Source: Modestobacter sp. VKM Ac-2985 (GTDB lineage: Bacteria; Actinomycetota; Actinomycetes; Mycobacteriales; Geodermatophilaceae). Taken from it: a DNA stretch of 64,000 bases. Where the stretch lies: NCBI RefSeq assembly GCF_026967925.1, contig NZ_JAPVBI010000003.1, forward strand, positions 375,070 to 439,069. Reading direction: 5' to 3'. Within the stretch, counting starts at the first letter, position 1, and the number at the start of each line of letters is the position of its first letter. The translations under genes and the position numbers were made by a program. The notes under the pieces are model-generated. The model saw only the letters and a program-made list of their open reading frames with translations, was not told where the DNA came from and ran no database searches. Below are positions 1-10,384 of the stretch, in pieces.

Positions 1-213
1 ACCACCCCCTTCGACATGGTGGTGCTCAACCGGATGAGCCGGTACCACCTGGTGATCGAGGCGCTGCGGCGCTCCCGGCGGGCACCGGAGCGGGGCGCGG
101 AGCTGGTCCGGTTCTGCCGCGAGCAGCTCGACCGGCACCACGGGTACGTCCGCGAGCACCTGGAGGACATGCCGGAGGTCCGGGACTGGACCTGGGGGGC
201 GGGGCGCCCGTGA
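1..213 (+). CDS. xfp: phosphoketolase, C-terminal end (partial)
   Basis: The reading frame is open from the window edge to the TGA at 211-213, so only the last 70 residues are present. They begin TTPFDMVVLN, continue with a YHLVIEAL helix, and end with a DMPEVRDWTW stretch, the usual finish of xylulose-5-phosphate/fructose-6-phosphate phosphoketolases. These thiamine-diphosphate enzymes split sugar phosphates to acetyl phosphate. The stop overlaps the GTG of the acetate kinase gene by four bases, a classic xfp-ackA pair in which acetyl phosphate is converted to acetate and ATP. The catalytic part lies outside the window. Confidence 0.9.
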   Translation, partial: TTPFDMVVLNRMSRYHLVIEALRRSRRAPERGAELVRFCREQLDRHHGYVREHLEDMPEVRDWTWGAGRP

Positions 214-1289
214 CCGCCGCCGTCCTGGCGGTCAACCCCGGCTCCCGCTCGCTGAAGGCCGCCGTGCACGACGCGGCCGGGCAGCGGCTGCTCGACGTGC
301 ACGTCACCCGGCCGGTCGACGACGCCCGCACCGCGGTCGCCGAGCTGGCCGACCGGGTGGCCGCCGAGGGCATCGAGCTCGTCGCCGTCGCCCACCGGGT
401 GGTGCACGGCGGCCCGGACCACGTCCGCCCGGCGCTGGTGGACGACGAGCTGCTCGCCTCGCTGCGGGCGCTTGCGCCGTTCGCCCCGCTGCACCTCCCC
501 GGGGACGTCGCGGAGATCGAGGCCGCCCGGGCGCAGTGGCCCGGCCTGCCGCAGGTCGCCTGCTTCGACACCGCGTTCCACGCCGACCTGCCCGAGGAGG
601 CCCGGCGGCTGCCGCTGCCGGCCGAGGTCGACGCCCTCGGGGTGCGGCGCTACGGCTTCCACGGGCTCAACCTCCAGCACGTGGTCGACACGGTGCCCGA
701 GCTGGGGCGGGCCGTCGTCGCCCACCTCGGCGGCGGCTGCAGCGTCACCGCGGTGGCGGAGGGGCGCTCGCTGGCGACCACGATGAGCTTCTCCCCCACC
801 GGCGGGATCCCGTCGGCGAGCCGCAGCGGCGACCTGGACCCCGACGCACTGCTGTTCCTGGCCGACCGGGGCTGGTCGGTCGAGCAGCTCCGCGACCTGG
901 TCGACCACCGCTCGGGGCTGGCCGGGATCGCCGGCTCCACCGACGTCCGGGAGATCACCGCCCGGGCGGAGGACGGGGACGCCGACAGCCGGCTGGCCCT
1001 CGACGTCCTCAGCCGATCGGTGGCGGTCGCCGTCGCCGGCTGCACCGCGGTGCTGGGCGGCCTGGACACCCTCGTCTTCACCGGCGGCGTGGGCGAGCAC
1101 TCGGCGACGGTGCGGGCCGCGGTCGCTGCCCGGCTGGCCCACCTCGGCGTCGTCCTGGACGCCGCGGCCTCCGCCCCGGGCGACCTGTCCGGTGCCGGGG
1201 CCACGGTGCGCACGCTGGTCGTCCCCGCCGACGAGGAGATCGTGCTGGACCGGCAGGCCCGCCGGGTGCTCCGCGACCTCAGCCGCTGA
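210..1289 (+). CDS. ackA: acetate kinase (divergent, short form)
   Basis: This cytoplasmic enzyme interconverts acetyl phosphate plus ADP and acetate plus ATP. The 359-residue protein carries family landmarks: an N-terminal NPGSRSLK phosphate loop, VAHRVVHGG, FDTAFH, RYGFHGLN, AHLGGGCS, SRSGDLDP and FTGGVGEHS near the C-terminus. It is about 40 residues shorter than most acetate kinases, and several motifs deviate (NPGS for NCGS; GGG where the family usually has GNG), so it belongs to a divergent clade. GTG at 210 overlaps the phosphoketolase stop, which implies translational coupling and a shared phosphoketolase-acetate kinase route. Confidence 0.9.
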   Translation: MTAAVLAVNPGSRSLKAAVHDAAGQRLLDVHVTRPVDDARTAVAELADRVAAEGIELVAVAHRVVHGGPDHVRPALVDDELLASLRALAPFAPLHLPGDVAEIEAARAQWPGLPQVACFDTAFHADLPEEARRLPLPAEVDALGVRRYGFHGLNLQHVVDTVPELGRAVVAHLGGGCSVTAVAEGRSLATTMSFSPTGGIPSASRSGDLDPDALLFLADRGWSVEQLRDLVDHRSGLAGIAGSTDVREITARAEDGDADSRLALDVLSRSVAVAVAGCTAVLGGLDTLVFTGGVGEHSATVRAAVAARLAHLGVVLDAAASAPGDLSGAGATVRTLVVPADEEIVLDRQARRVLRDLSR

Positions 1290-1824
1290 CCTCCGACGGG
1301 GCGTCGCGCAGCTCCCGGTAGAGCCGGGCCAGGTCGGGCAGCTGGTGGTGGGCGTTGAGCCCGCTGGGGTTGGGCGCCACCCAGGTGGTGACCCCGCCGA
1401 TCCGCTCGGGCTGGCGGCCCAGCGTGGCCCGCGGCCGGTCGAACGCCAGCCGCCAGGCGGTGACCCCGAGGACGGCGAGCACCCGCGGCCGGTACCGGGC
1501 CACCAGGGCCTCGAGCTGCGCTGCGCCGGCGCGCAGCTCGGCCGGGTCGAGCTCGGCCGCCGTCCGGGTCGGCCGGTCGACGACGTTGGTCACCCCGATC
1601 CCGCAGCCCAGCAGCTCCGGGCCGTCGGCCGGACCCAGCCGGCGCGGGGTGAGGCCGGCCAGGTGCAGGGCGGGCCAGAACCGGTTGCCCGGCCGGGCGA
1701 AGTGCTGACCGGTCTCCGCCGAGCGCAGCGACGGGTTGATCCCGCAGAACAGCACGTCCAGCCCCGGGGCGATCAGGTCGGGCACCGGCTTGGGCCGGCC
1801 GGCACCGGTCTCGGGCTCGGTCAT
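1279..1824 (-). CDS. mug: G/U mismatch-specific DNA glycosylase (Mug/TDG family)
   Basis: The protein (181 aa) removes uracil or thymine from G:U and G:T mispairs in base excision repair. It has the Mug-type first motif FCGINPSLRS with the family Asn, followed by FARPGNRFWPALHLAG, and the second motif WVAPNPSGLNAHH near the C-terminus. ATG at 1824 gives the normal family length. It converges with ackA, the two coding regions overlapping by 11 bases, and is divergent from the epimerase-like gene, with 90 bases between the starts. Confidence 0.88.
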   Translation of the reverse strand: MTEPETGAGRPKPVPDLIAPGLDVLFCGINPSLRSAETGQHFARPGNRFWPALHLAGLTPRRLGPADGPELLGCGIGVTNVVDRPTRTAAELDPAELRAGAAQLEALVARYRPRVLAVLGVTAWRLAFDRPRATLGRQPERIGGVTTWVAPNPSGLNAHHQLPDLARLYRELRDAPSEVSG

Positions 1825-1914
1825 GGCGTCCAGTGTCCCGCCCCCAGGTGTGCGGGCACGCCGGCCACGGGCCAGGCTGTCCCGGGCACATCGACCGAAG
1901 GACAGAGGAGAACC

Positions 1915-2775
1915 ATGGCGCGGGCAGCAGTCACCGGCAGCAGCGGCAAGCTCGGCCGGGCGGTGGTCACCCACCTGCGCGAGCACGGCTGGGACGTCCT
2001 CGCCCTGGACCGGACGCCCAGCCCCCGGTCCGACGTGGAGTCCGCGGTCGTCGACCTCACCGACGCCGGCCAGACGATCGAGGCGCTGGCCGGGTTCGAC
2101 GAGCACCGCACCCCGATCGACGCACTGGTGCACCTGGCCGCCGTCCCGGCCCCGGGCCTGATGCCGAACGCGGCCACCTTCGCCAACAACGTGACCGCCT
2201 CGTACAACGTCTACAGCGCCGCGCTGCGGGCCGGCGTCCGGAAGATCGTCTGGGCCTCCAGCGAGACGGTGCTCGGGCTGCCCTTCGACGAGGACCCGCC
2301 CTACGTCCCGGTCGACGAGGAGTACGCGCCCCGGCCGACGACCACGTACTCGCTGGTCAAGACGCTGGAGGAGGAGCTGGCCCGGCAGCTGTGCCGCTGG
2401 CACCCGGACCTGTCGATGACCGGGCTGCGGTTCAGCAACGTGATGTACCCCGAGGACTACGCCGCGTTCGCCGGCTACGACGCCGACCCGGCCCTGCGGC
2501 GCTGGAACCTGTGGGGCTACATCGACGCCCGCGACGGCGCCCAGGCGGTCCGGCGCGGCCTGGAGCACGGCGAGCCCGGGGCCGACGTGTTCATCGTCGC
2601 CAACGCCGACACGGTCTCCGCCCGGCCGAACGCCGAGCTGCTGGCGGCCCAGTTCCCGGACGTCCCGCAGCGCCGGGACGTCGGCACGCACGACACCCTG
2701 CTGTCGATCGACAAGGCCCGCCGGGTGCTCGGGTTCGCCCCCGAGCACTCCTGGCGCGACTCCGTGGGCCGGTGA
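1915..2775 (+). CDS. NAD(P)-dependent epimerase/dehydratase-like oxidoreductase
   Basis: A 286-residue short-chain dehydrogenase of the extended (epimerase) type. The N-terminus AAVTGSSGKLGRAVV is a GxxGxxG dinucleotide-binding loop; a YSLVK segment near residue 145 is the catalytic YxxxK. SNVMYPEDY and DARDGAQAV resemble the substrate-binding half of nucleotide-sugar epimerases and uronate dehydrogenases. ATG 1915 follows a good ribosome site (gacagaggag). The stop overlaps the GTG of the glucose-6-phosphate dehydrogenase gene, so both are probably one transcript. Substrate unknown; uronate dehydrogenase, which would feed the aldarate locus at 38-42 kb, is only a low-confidence idea. Confidence 0.75.
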   Translation: MARAAVTGSSGKLGRAVVTHLREHGWDVLALDRTPSPRSDVESAVVDLTDAGQTIEALAGFDEHRTPIDALVHLAAVPAPGLMPNAATFANNVTASYNVYSAALRAGVRKIVWASSETVLGLPFDEDPPYVPVDEEYAPRPTTTYSLVKTLEEELARQLCRWHPDLSMTGLRFSNVMYPEDYAAFAGYDADPALRRWNLWGYIDARDGAQAVRRGLEHGEPGADVFIVANADTVSARPNAELLAAQFPDVPQRRDVGTHDTLLSIDKARRVLGFAPEHSWRDSVGR

Positions 2776-4085
2776 TCACCCGGCTCCTCCTGTTCGGCGC
2801 CACCGGCGACCTGGCCGGCCGCTTCCTGCTGCCCGCCCTGGCCGGGGTGCTCGCGGCCGGGCGGCTCCCGGCGGAGCTGCAGCTGGTCGGCGCCGCCGAG
2901 CAGGACTGGGACGGCGCCCGGTTCGCCGAGCACGTCGCCACCCGGCTGCAGGAGCACGCCGGCGACCTGCCCGCAGCTGCCCGGCAGGCACTGGTGGACG
3001 CCGCCCGCTACCGCCGGGTGGACCTGACCGAGCCGGGCTCCGTGGCGACCGCGGTCTCCGCCTTCACCGGCAGCGGCCCGGTCGCCGCCTACCTGGCCCT
3101 GCCGCCCGTGCTGTTCCCCGCGACCGTCCGCGCGCTGGGCGCAGCCGGGCTCCCGCGGGGCAGCCGGATCGCGGTGGAGAAGCCCTTCGGCCGGGACCTG
3201 GCCGACGCGCAGGCGCTGAACGCGCTGCTGGCGCAGGCGACCGGCGACGACGGGCAGGCCGCCTTCCGGGTCGACCACTTCCTCGGCATGCCGGCCGTGG
3301 CCGAGCTGCTCGCGCTCCGCCGGCCGGGCGGCGCCCTGGCCGGGCGGTGGAGCGGCGAGCACCTCGCCCGGGTCGACGTCGCCTGGGAGGAGACGCTGGA
3401 CGTCGGCGGCCGGGCCGGCTTCTACGACCGGACCGGCGCGGTGCGCGACGTGCTGCAGAACCACCTGGTCCAAGTGCTGACCGTGCTGGCGATGGAGCTG
3501 CCGGAGACGCGCGCCGAGGACGACCTGCACCGGGCCCGGCTGGACCTGCTCCGGTCGGTGCAGGTGCCCGAGGTGGCGGCCACCCGCCGGGCGCACTACA
3601 CCGCCGGCCCGGCCACGCGGGGCTACGTGGAGGAGGACGGCGTCGACCCGGCCCGGTGCACCGAGACCTTCGCCGAGCTGGGGTTCGTGGTCGACACGCC
3701 CCGTTGGGCCGGCACCCGGTTCGTGCTGCGGACCGGCAAGGCGCTGGCGGCCGACCGCAAGCGGGTGGCGCTGCACCTGCGCGCGCCCGCACCCGGCGCC
3801 CTCCCCCCGGGGGTCACCCGGGTCGCCGACGACCGGCTGGAGATCCCCCTCGACGGCGCCGAGCAGGACACCGCCGGGGTCGCGGTGCACGCACCGGGTG
3901 AGCGCAGCGCCTACAGCGCGGTGCTCACCGACCTGCTGTCCGGCAGCAGCCGGACCGCGGTCAGCGCGGCGGAGGCCGAGGAGGCCTGGCGGTTCGTCGA
4001 CCCGGTGCTGCAGGCCTGGGCCGCCGGCGAGCCCCCGCTGCTGAGCTACCCCGCCGGCTCCGCCGGGCCGCCCGGAGACCGCTGA
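2772..4085 (+). CDS. zwf: glucose-6-phosphate 1-dehydrogenase family protein
   Basis: Oxidises glucose 6-phosphate to 6-phosphogluconolactone with NADP, the first step of the oxidative pentose phosphate pathway. The N-terminus LLLFGATGDLAGR is the family nucleotide-binding loop; EKPFGRDL and RVDHFLG contain the conserved Lys and the catalytic Asp-His pair. At 437 residues it is shorter than the usual 480-510. The sequence after RVDHFLG (MPAVAELL) departs from the usual GKE, so it looks like a divergent paralogue. GTG 2772 overlaps the preceding stop by four bases. Confidence 0.85.
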   Translation: MITRLLLFGATGDLAGRFLLPALAGVLAAGRLPAELQLVGAAEQDWDGARFAEHVATRLQEHAGDLPAAARQALVDAARYRRVDLTEPGSVATAVSAFTGSGPVAAYLALPPVLFPATVRALGAAGLPRGSRIAVEKPFGRDLADAQALNALLAQATGDDGQAAFRVDHFLGMPAVAELLALRRPGGALAGRWSGEHLARVDVAWEETLDVGGRAGFYDRTGAVRDVLQNHLVQVLTVLAMELPETRAEDDLHRARLDLLRSVQVPEVAATRRAHYTAGPATRGYVEEDGVDPARCTETFAELGFVVDTPRWAGTRFVLRTGKALAADRKRVALHLRAPAPGALPPGVTRVADDRLEIPLDGAEQDTAGVAVHAPGERSAYSAVLTDLLSGSSRTAVSAAEAEEAWRFVDPVLQAWAAGEPPLLSYPAGSAGPPGDR

Positions 4086-4088
4086 CCA

Positions 4089-4120
4089 CGACTCACCGCC
4101 GGAGCTCGGGCGGTGAGTCG
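4089..4120 (+). terminator. hairpin terminator after zwf
   Basis: Three bases after the zwf stop there is a perfect 12-bp inverted repeat (CGACTCACCGCC and its complement) around the 8-base loop GGAGCTCG. No T-run follows, as is common in high-GC actinobacteria. The rest of the 218-base gap to the flavohaemoglobin gene holds no convincing gene, only a further short G/C-rich repeat around 4118-4135. Confidence 0.65.
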
Positions 4121-4303
4121 GTGGGGCTCCACCGAGTCGCCCACCGCCCGGTCCACCTGGTGATCCACGACTGGCATCGACCGTGCGGAGCGACCAGACT
4201 CGCCGTCGAGTCCGTGGCCCTCCGGCTACCGGCGGTGAGCACCGGCAGGCAGCACCGGCGCTGAGGGGCGCACCGAACGCCGACCAGGAGGAGGACCGAG
4301 CGA

Positions 4304-5443
4304 GTGGACATCCCCGCGATGCGGGCGAGCTTCGCCAAGGCGGCCGCCCACGGAGACCAGGTCCCGCTGTGGTTCTACTCCCACCTGTTCCTGACCCACC
4401 CGGAGACGCGGGAGATGTTCCCGGTGTCCATGGCCACCCAGCGGGACCGGCTGTTCGCCGCCCTGGGTGAGGTGATGTCCCGGGTCGACGACCTCGACGC
4501 CCTGGTGCCGATCCTGCAGCAGCTCGGGCGGGACCACCGCAAGTTCGGCGCGCTCGCCGCCCACTACCCCGCGGTCGGGGCCAGCCTGCTCGCCACCCTC
4601 GAGCACTTCGACGAGGAGTGGGACGACGAGCTGGCCGCCTCCTGGACCGAGGCGTACGGCCTGATCGCCGACGTGATGATCGGCGCGGCCGACGAGGCCG
4701 CCGACCAGCCCGCCTGGTGGGAGGCCGAGGTCGTCGCGCACGAGCGCCGCACGCTGGACGTCGCCGTCCTGCAGGTGCGCCCGCGGACGCCCCTGGGGTA
4801 CCTGCCGGGGCAGGCGGTCTCCCTGGAGATCGACCAGCGCCCGCGGCTGTGGCGGTGGTACTCCCCCGCCAACGCCCCCCGACCCGACGGCGTGCTGGAG
4901 CTGCACGTCAAGGCCCGGGACGGCGGCCCGGTCAGCTCCGCGCTGGTCCGGCTGACCCAGGTGGGCGACGTCATGCGGCTCGGGCCACCGGTCGGGCACC
5001 TGAGCCTGGACACCGACTCCGACCGCGACCTGCTGCTGGTCGCCGGCGGCACCGGGCTGGCACCGCTCAAGGCCCTCATCGACCAGGTCGCCCGGCACGG
5101 ACCGGCCCGGCGGGTCGACCTCTTCGTCGGCGCCCGGACCGAGGACGCGTTCTACGACCGGGCCGACCTGCGCCGGCTGGAGCAGGAGCACCCGTGGCTG
5201 ACCGTGACGCCGGCGGTGTCCCAGGAGAAGGGCTCGGCCTCCGAGCACGGGGACATCGGTGACGTCGTCCTGCGGCACGGCCCCTGGAACAGCCGGGACG
5301 TGTACGTCGCCGGGAACCCGGCCATGATCGAGGACACCGTGACCCGTCTGATCCACTCCGGGGTCCCCATGGCGCGCATCCGCACCGAGGTGTTCGCCCC
5401 CAGCCGACCGAGCCCGACTCTCGACGGGAAGGTGACCGAATGA
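4304..5443 (+). CDS. hmp: flavohaemoglobin (nitric oxide dioxygenase type)
   Basis: A 379-residue protein with an N-terminal globin domain (about 1-130) and a C-terminal ferredoxin-reductase-type FAD/NAD domain (about 145-370). The AHYPAVGASLL segment carries the proximal haem histidine as in Hmp. WYSPAN is the FAD site, close to the RxYS consensus, and VAGGTGLAPLKAL is the NAD-binding loop. Such enzymes oxidise nitric oxide to nitrate in the cytoplasm. GTG 4304 is preceded by an excellent site (aggaggaggac). The stop overlaps the DivIVA-like start, so the two are coupled. Protein length and domain order are normal for the family. Confidence 0.92.
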   Translation: MDIPAMRASFAKAAAHGDQVPLWFYSHLFLTHPETREMFPVSMATQRDRLFAALGEVMSRVDDLDALVPILQQLGRDHRKFGALAAHYPAVGASLLATLEHFDEEWDDELAASWTEAYGLIADVMIGAADEAADQPAWWEAEVVAHERRTLDVAVLQVRPRTPLGYLPGQAVSLEIDQRPRLWRWYSPANAPRPDGVLELHVKARDGGPVSSALVRLTQVGDVMRLGPPVGHLSLDTDSDRDLLLVAGGTGLAPLKALIDQVARHGPARRVDLFVGARTEDAFYDRADLRRLEQEHPWLTVTPAVSQEKGSASEHGDIGDVVLRHGPWNSRDVYVAGNPAMIEDTVTRLIHSGVPMARIRTEVFAPSRPSPTLDGKVTE

Positions 5444-6219
5444 CCACCAGCGACACCGGCTCCGGCTACGAGGCAGGGCCGCCCACGGCCGACGACCTCC
5501 GCGCCGTCCACTTCACCCCGGCGAGCATGCTGCACCCCGGCTACACCGACCGGGAGGTCGACGCCGTCCTGGCCCGGGCGGCCGACGGGCTGGCCCAGCT
5601 CAGCGACGAGAACGGCCGGCTCGCGCGGGAGAACGTCCAGCTCGCCGAGGAGAACGCCCGCCTCCGGGCGCAGGTCCAGGAGCTGCAGGAGCAGGTGGAC
5701 GCCGTGGCGGCCCGCCCCTCCCCCAGCGACCAGGCCGTCGGCATCCTGGCCACCGCCCAGCTGACCGCCGACGAGTACGTCGCCGAGGCGGAGGACTTCA
5801 GCCGGCAGATGACCAGCGAGGCGCGCGCCCAGTACGAGGAGCAGCTCACCGCCGCACGGGAGAAGGCCGGCGCGATCATCCAGGCGGCCCAGGAGGCCGG
5901 CGCCGCCATCCGGGGCAACGGCATCCCGGTGGTCAGCGGTGCCCAGCCGGAGTCCGAGGAGCTGCAGGAGCAGGTCGCCTACCTGAAGGCCTTCAGCCAG
6001 GCCTGCCGGGTGCAGCTCCGCTCCTACCTCGAGGCGCTGCTCAGCGACGTGGAGACCGAGTGGGGACGGGCCCATCCGGGCGCGCTGCCCACGCCGCCGC
6101 GCGGCAACCGGCCCCAGCAGCTGGAGCGCGGCCGGCCGGACGTGGCCTTCGCCGCCAACGCGACCGCCGACGACACCGAGCCGGCCGGGGCCGTCCCGGC
6201 ATCCCGCCCCTCCTCCTGA
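5440..6219 (+). CDS. DivIVA-like coiled-coil protein
   Basis: This 259-residue protein begins with a DivIVA-type signature (FTPASMLHPGYTDREVDAVL, residues about 25-45), followed by long heptad-rich coiled coil (LARENVQLAEENARLRAQVQ) and a second coil around 95-200. DivIVA/Wag31-like proteins sit at curved membrane and recruit envelope-growth machinery. The C-terminus is low-complexity. It lacks the usual actinobacterial ftsZ-sepF neighbourhood, so it is an accessory family member. Its ATG overlaps the hmp stop by four bases, an odd pairing with a nitric oxide-detoxifying enzyme. Confidence 0.8.
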   Translation: MTTSDTGSGYEAGPPTADDLRAVHFTPASMLHPGYTDREVDAVLARAADGLAQLSDENGRLARENVQLAEENARLRAQVQELQEQVDAVAARPSPSDQAVGILATAQLTADEYVAEAEDFSRQMTSEARAQYEEQLTAAREKAGAIIQAAQEAGAAIRGNGIPVVSGAQPESEELQEQVAYLKAFSQACRVQLRSYLEALLSDVETEWGRAHPGALPTPPRGNRPQQLERGRPDVAFAANATADDTEPAGAVPASRPSS

Positions 6220-6220
6220 G

Positions 6221-7698
<1,478 letters not shown>

Positions 7699-8424
7699 TC
7701 AGGCGCCGCGGGCCAGCCGCAGCTGCTCGGCCAGGGCGGTGGCGAGCACGGTGGTGTCCATCGCCGCGGTGACGATCGTCGCCCCCGCCGCCGCGTGGAC
7801 CGCCGCGCCGGCCCCGTCGAACGCGTGCACGCCCACCGGCATCCCGGCGGCCCGGGCCCGGGTGAGGACGGCGGACAGCACCTCCTGCAGCCGCTCGCCG
7901 TCCCCGGCCAGCCCGAGGGACGCGGCCAGGTCGACCGGTCCGACGTAGACCCCGTCGAGGCCGTCGACGGCCAGGACGGCGTCCAGCTCCGCCAGCGCCT
8001 CGGCCGTCTCCAGGACCACGAGCACCAGCGGCTGGTCCGCCCCGCCGGACAGCCGGCCGGCCGACCGGTTGCCGCGCGGCGCGTAGCGGCAGGCGGCGAC
8101 GACCTCCCGGACGTGGTCGGCGCCGAACACGGTCGGCACCAGGACGCCGTGGGCGCCCAGGTCCAGCGGCCGGCCGACGTCGGTGGCGTGCGCGCTGCGG
8201 GTGCGCACCAGCGGCACCGCGCCGGCCAGGGTGACCGCCGCCGTCACCCCGGGCAGTTCTGCCTCGGCGAGCGCGCCGTGCTGCAGGTCCAGCACGACGT
8301 AGTCCGCGCCGGTGCCGGCCAGCAGCTCCGCGGTCACCGCGCCCGGCAGCTGGCTCCAGATCCCGTGACAGGCCTCCCCGGCCGCCCATCGCGCCCGCAG
8401 GGCACCGACGCCACCCGGGCTCAC
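7699..8424 (-). CDS. HpcH/HpaI-family aldolase
   Basis: A 241-residue class II (metal-dependent) aldolase of the HpcH/HpaI family. These cleave 4-hydroxy-2-oxo acids or related compounds to pyruvate and an aldehyde. DYVVLDLQHG corresponds to the family DxVxxDxEHG element, RGNRSAG to the conserved Arg-Gly loop, and VGPVDLAASLG to the closing VGPxDLAxSLG signature. Start chosen as GTG 8424 because the family N-terminus (ALRARWAAGEACHGIW) begins just after it; the frame stays open upstream, but the sequence there is low-complexity. Natural substrate cannot be told from sequence. Confidence 0.85.
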   Translation of the reverse strand: MSPGGVGALRARWAAGEACHGIWSQLPGAVTAELLAGTGADYVVLDLQHGALAEAELPGVTAAVTLAGAVPLVRTRSAHATDVGRPLDLGAHGVLVPTVFGADHVREVVAACRYAPRGNRSAGRLSGGADQPLVLVVLETAEALAELDAVLAVDGLDGVYVGPVDLAASLGLAGDGERLQEVLSAVLTRARAAGMPVGVHAFDGAGAAVHAAAGATIVTAAMDTTVLATALAEQLRLARGA

Positions 8425-8618
8425 CGGCCCGCCACCACCCGCACGCTCACCAGCACCCGACCAGTCTGCCGTCTCGCCGCGCGCACAGCGGCCCCTGCGG
8501 GTGCCAGGATCCCTGGGTCGCCGCTGCCGTCGTCGGACCCCGTCGCCGTGCAGCCCGTGCCCTGACCGCCGATCCCGGCGTGGCCCCCGCCACCCGGCCT
8601 TCCCGAGAGCGAGCACTG

Positions 8619-10022
8619 ATGACCAGGACCCCACGGACCGGGACCGAGCCCGCATCCAGCCCAGCCGGCCGGTCGGGCGGCCTCTCCACGCTGATGCGGC
8701 CGGTCAACGCCGTCGTCGAGCGGTACATCCCCAGCGCACTCGTCTTCGCCGTGGTGCTGACCTTCGTCGTCGCCGCGCTCGCGCTGCTGCTGACCGACGC
8801 CGGCCCGATCGACGTCCTGGACGGCTGGGGCGACGGGTTGTCGGGGCTGCTGGCCTTCATGACCCAGATGGCGCTGATCCTGCTGCTGGGGCACACGCTG
8901 GCGAACACCGGCCCGGTGCGGCGGCTGCTCACCCGGCTGGCCGCCGTGCCCCGGACGGCGCTGCAGGCCTACCTCTACGTCTTCGTGATCGCGGCCCTCG
9001 CCTCGCTGATCACCTGGGGTCTGGGCCTGGTCGTCGGCGCGCTGCTGGCCCGCGAGCTCGCCGTCCAGGGGCGGGAGCGGGGACAGCGCCTGCACTTCCC
9101 GCTGCTGGTGGCCGCCGGGTACTCCGGCTACGTCATCTGGCACATGGGCTACTCGGGCTCCGGCCCGCTCACCGCCGCGACCGAGGACTCCTTCCTCGCC
9201 GAGACCCTCGGCGGCACCATCCCGATCAGCGAGACCATCTTCACCTGGTGGAACATCACCGCGGCCGTGGCCACGATCCTGGTCGTCGGCCTCGCGCTGG
9301 CCGCGGTCGCACCTCGCGGTGACGACCGGGTGATCGAGCTGCCGGCCGACGTGCGCGACGCCGAGGGGGTGGCGCTGGACGACGAGGTGGTCACCCCAGC
9401 CGACCGGGTCGACGGCAGCCGGCTGGTCACCACCCTGGTCGGGCTGGCGCTGGTCGCCTACCTGGTGCACCACTACGTCGACGGCGGCACCGCCACCCTG
9501 GACATCGTCAACTGGACGTTCCTGGCGCTGATCTTCCTGCTCGTCCGCAACCCGTTCGAGCTGATCGCGCTGGTGAAGAACGCCGCCGCCAACGTCGGGG
9601 AGATCCTGCTCCAGTTCCCGCTGTACGCCGGGATCATGGGGATCATGTCGACGACCGGCCTGATCGCCGTCTTCTCCGACGCCGTCGTCGACATCGCCAC
9701 CCCGGCGACGTTCGGCCTGCTCGCCTTCCTCTCCGCCGGCGTCGTCAACTTCTTCGTCCCCTCCGGCGGTGGACAGTTCGCCGTCCAGGGGCCGGTCATG
9801 CTCGACGCCGCGCAGAGCCTGGGGGTCGACCCGGCGGTCGCGATCATGGCGATCGCCTACGGCGACCAGTGGACGAACATGATCCAGCCGTTCTGGGCCC
9901 TGCCGGTGCTGGCGATCGCCGGGCTGAAGATGCGCGACATCCTCGGGTACACGACGGTCACGCTGATCGCCTCCGGCCTGGTCTTCGGCACGGTGACGCT
10001 GCTGCTCGGGGTGTTCGGCTGA
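8619..10022 (+). CDS. atoE: short-chain fatty acid transporter, AtoE family
   Basis: A 467-residue integral membrane protein with about a dozen hydrophobic segments. VVERYIPSALVFAVVLT at the N-terminus and GYSGYVIWHMGYSGSGPL in the middle are typical of the AtoE/TIGR00366 family of short-chain fatty acid permeases. VNFFVPSGGGQFAVQGP and YGDQWTNMIQPFWALP are the two re-entrant signature loops. ATG 8619 was chosen over an in-frame upstream codon at 8580 because the extra N-terminus is not conserved-looking. It stands alone, divergent from the aldolase gene across 194 bases. Confidence 0.88.
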   Translation: MTRTPRTGTEPASSPAGRSGGLSTLMRPVNAVVERYIPSALVFAVVLTFVVAALALLLTDAGPIDVLDGWGDGLSGLLAFMTQMALILLLGHTLANTGPVRRLLTRLAAVPRTALQAYLYVFVIAALASLITWGLGLVVGALLARELAVQGRERGQRLHFPLLVAAGYSGYVIWHMGYSGSGPLTAATEDSFLAETLGGTIPISETIFTWWNITAAVATILVVGLALAAVAPRGDDRVIELPADVRDAEGVALDDEVVTPADRVDGSRLVTTLVGLALVAYLVHHYVDGGTATLDIVNWTFLALIFLLVRNPFELIALVKNAAANVGEILLQFPLYAGIMGIMSTTGLIAVFSDAVVDIATPATFGLLAFLSAGVVNFFVPSGGGQFAVQGPVMLDAAQSLGVDPAVAIMAIAYGDQWTNMIQPFWALPVLAIAGLKMRDILGYTTVTLIASGLVFGTVTLLLGVFG

Positions 10023-10030
10023 GGGCGGGC

Positions 10031-10059
10031 GGGCCGGTCAGCTCCAGGGCGACCGGCCC
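10031..10059. terminator. bidirectional hairpin between atoE and small membrane protein
   Basis: Perfect 9-bp repeat GGGCCGGTC / GACCGGCCC with an 11-base loop, between convergent genes. The left arm covers the stop of the minus-strand gene (10038-10040). Confidence 0.6.
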
Positions 10060-10262
10060 TTCCGCGCCCGGTTGGTGGCGTCCAGCCGGGTGAGGGCCTG
10101 CGCCCCGCGGGCGACGTCACCGGCCAGTCGGACGACGGGGTCGACCACGCCGTCCAGCCAGGTGTCGGTGCGCGGGCGGGCTCGTGGGGACTCCGGCCGG
10201 GAGCTCCGGCCCAGGGCGCGGAACACCAGCACCCCGAGGGCCAGGAACAGGAACAGCTCCAC
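10038..10262 (-). CDS. small membrane-anchored hypothetical protein
   Basis: A 74-residue protein starting at GTG 10262, chosen because a strong ribosome site (ggggggag) lies four bases upstream. It begins directly with one hydrophobic segment (VELFLFLALGVLVFRALG) and continues with a basic, soluble tail (residues 20-74, several Arg, ending RKGRSPWS). This looks like a single-pass membrane protein with its tail in the cytoplasm. I do not recognise a family. Codon use matches its neighbours. Confidence 0.65.
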   Translation of the reverse strand: MELFLFLALGVLVFRALGRSSRPESPRARPRTDTWLDGVVDPVVRLAGDVARGAQALTRLDATNRARKGRSPWS

Positions 10263-10384
10263 CGGGCTCCCCCCGTCTCCCGTACCAGCGCCTCGGACGA
10301 GGTGCCGTGTCCCCACGATGCTCCCACCGACGCCGGGGTGCCAGCGGCAGGAACGCCACCGACCGCCGGAGGACTGCCAGCCCG

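Noticed and set aside
4183..4470. Short plus-strand open frame in the zwf-hmp gap
   Set aside because: It runs into the flavohaemoglobin gene in another frame and lacks a ribosome site and family features.
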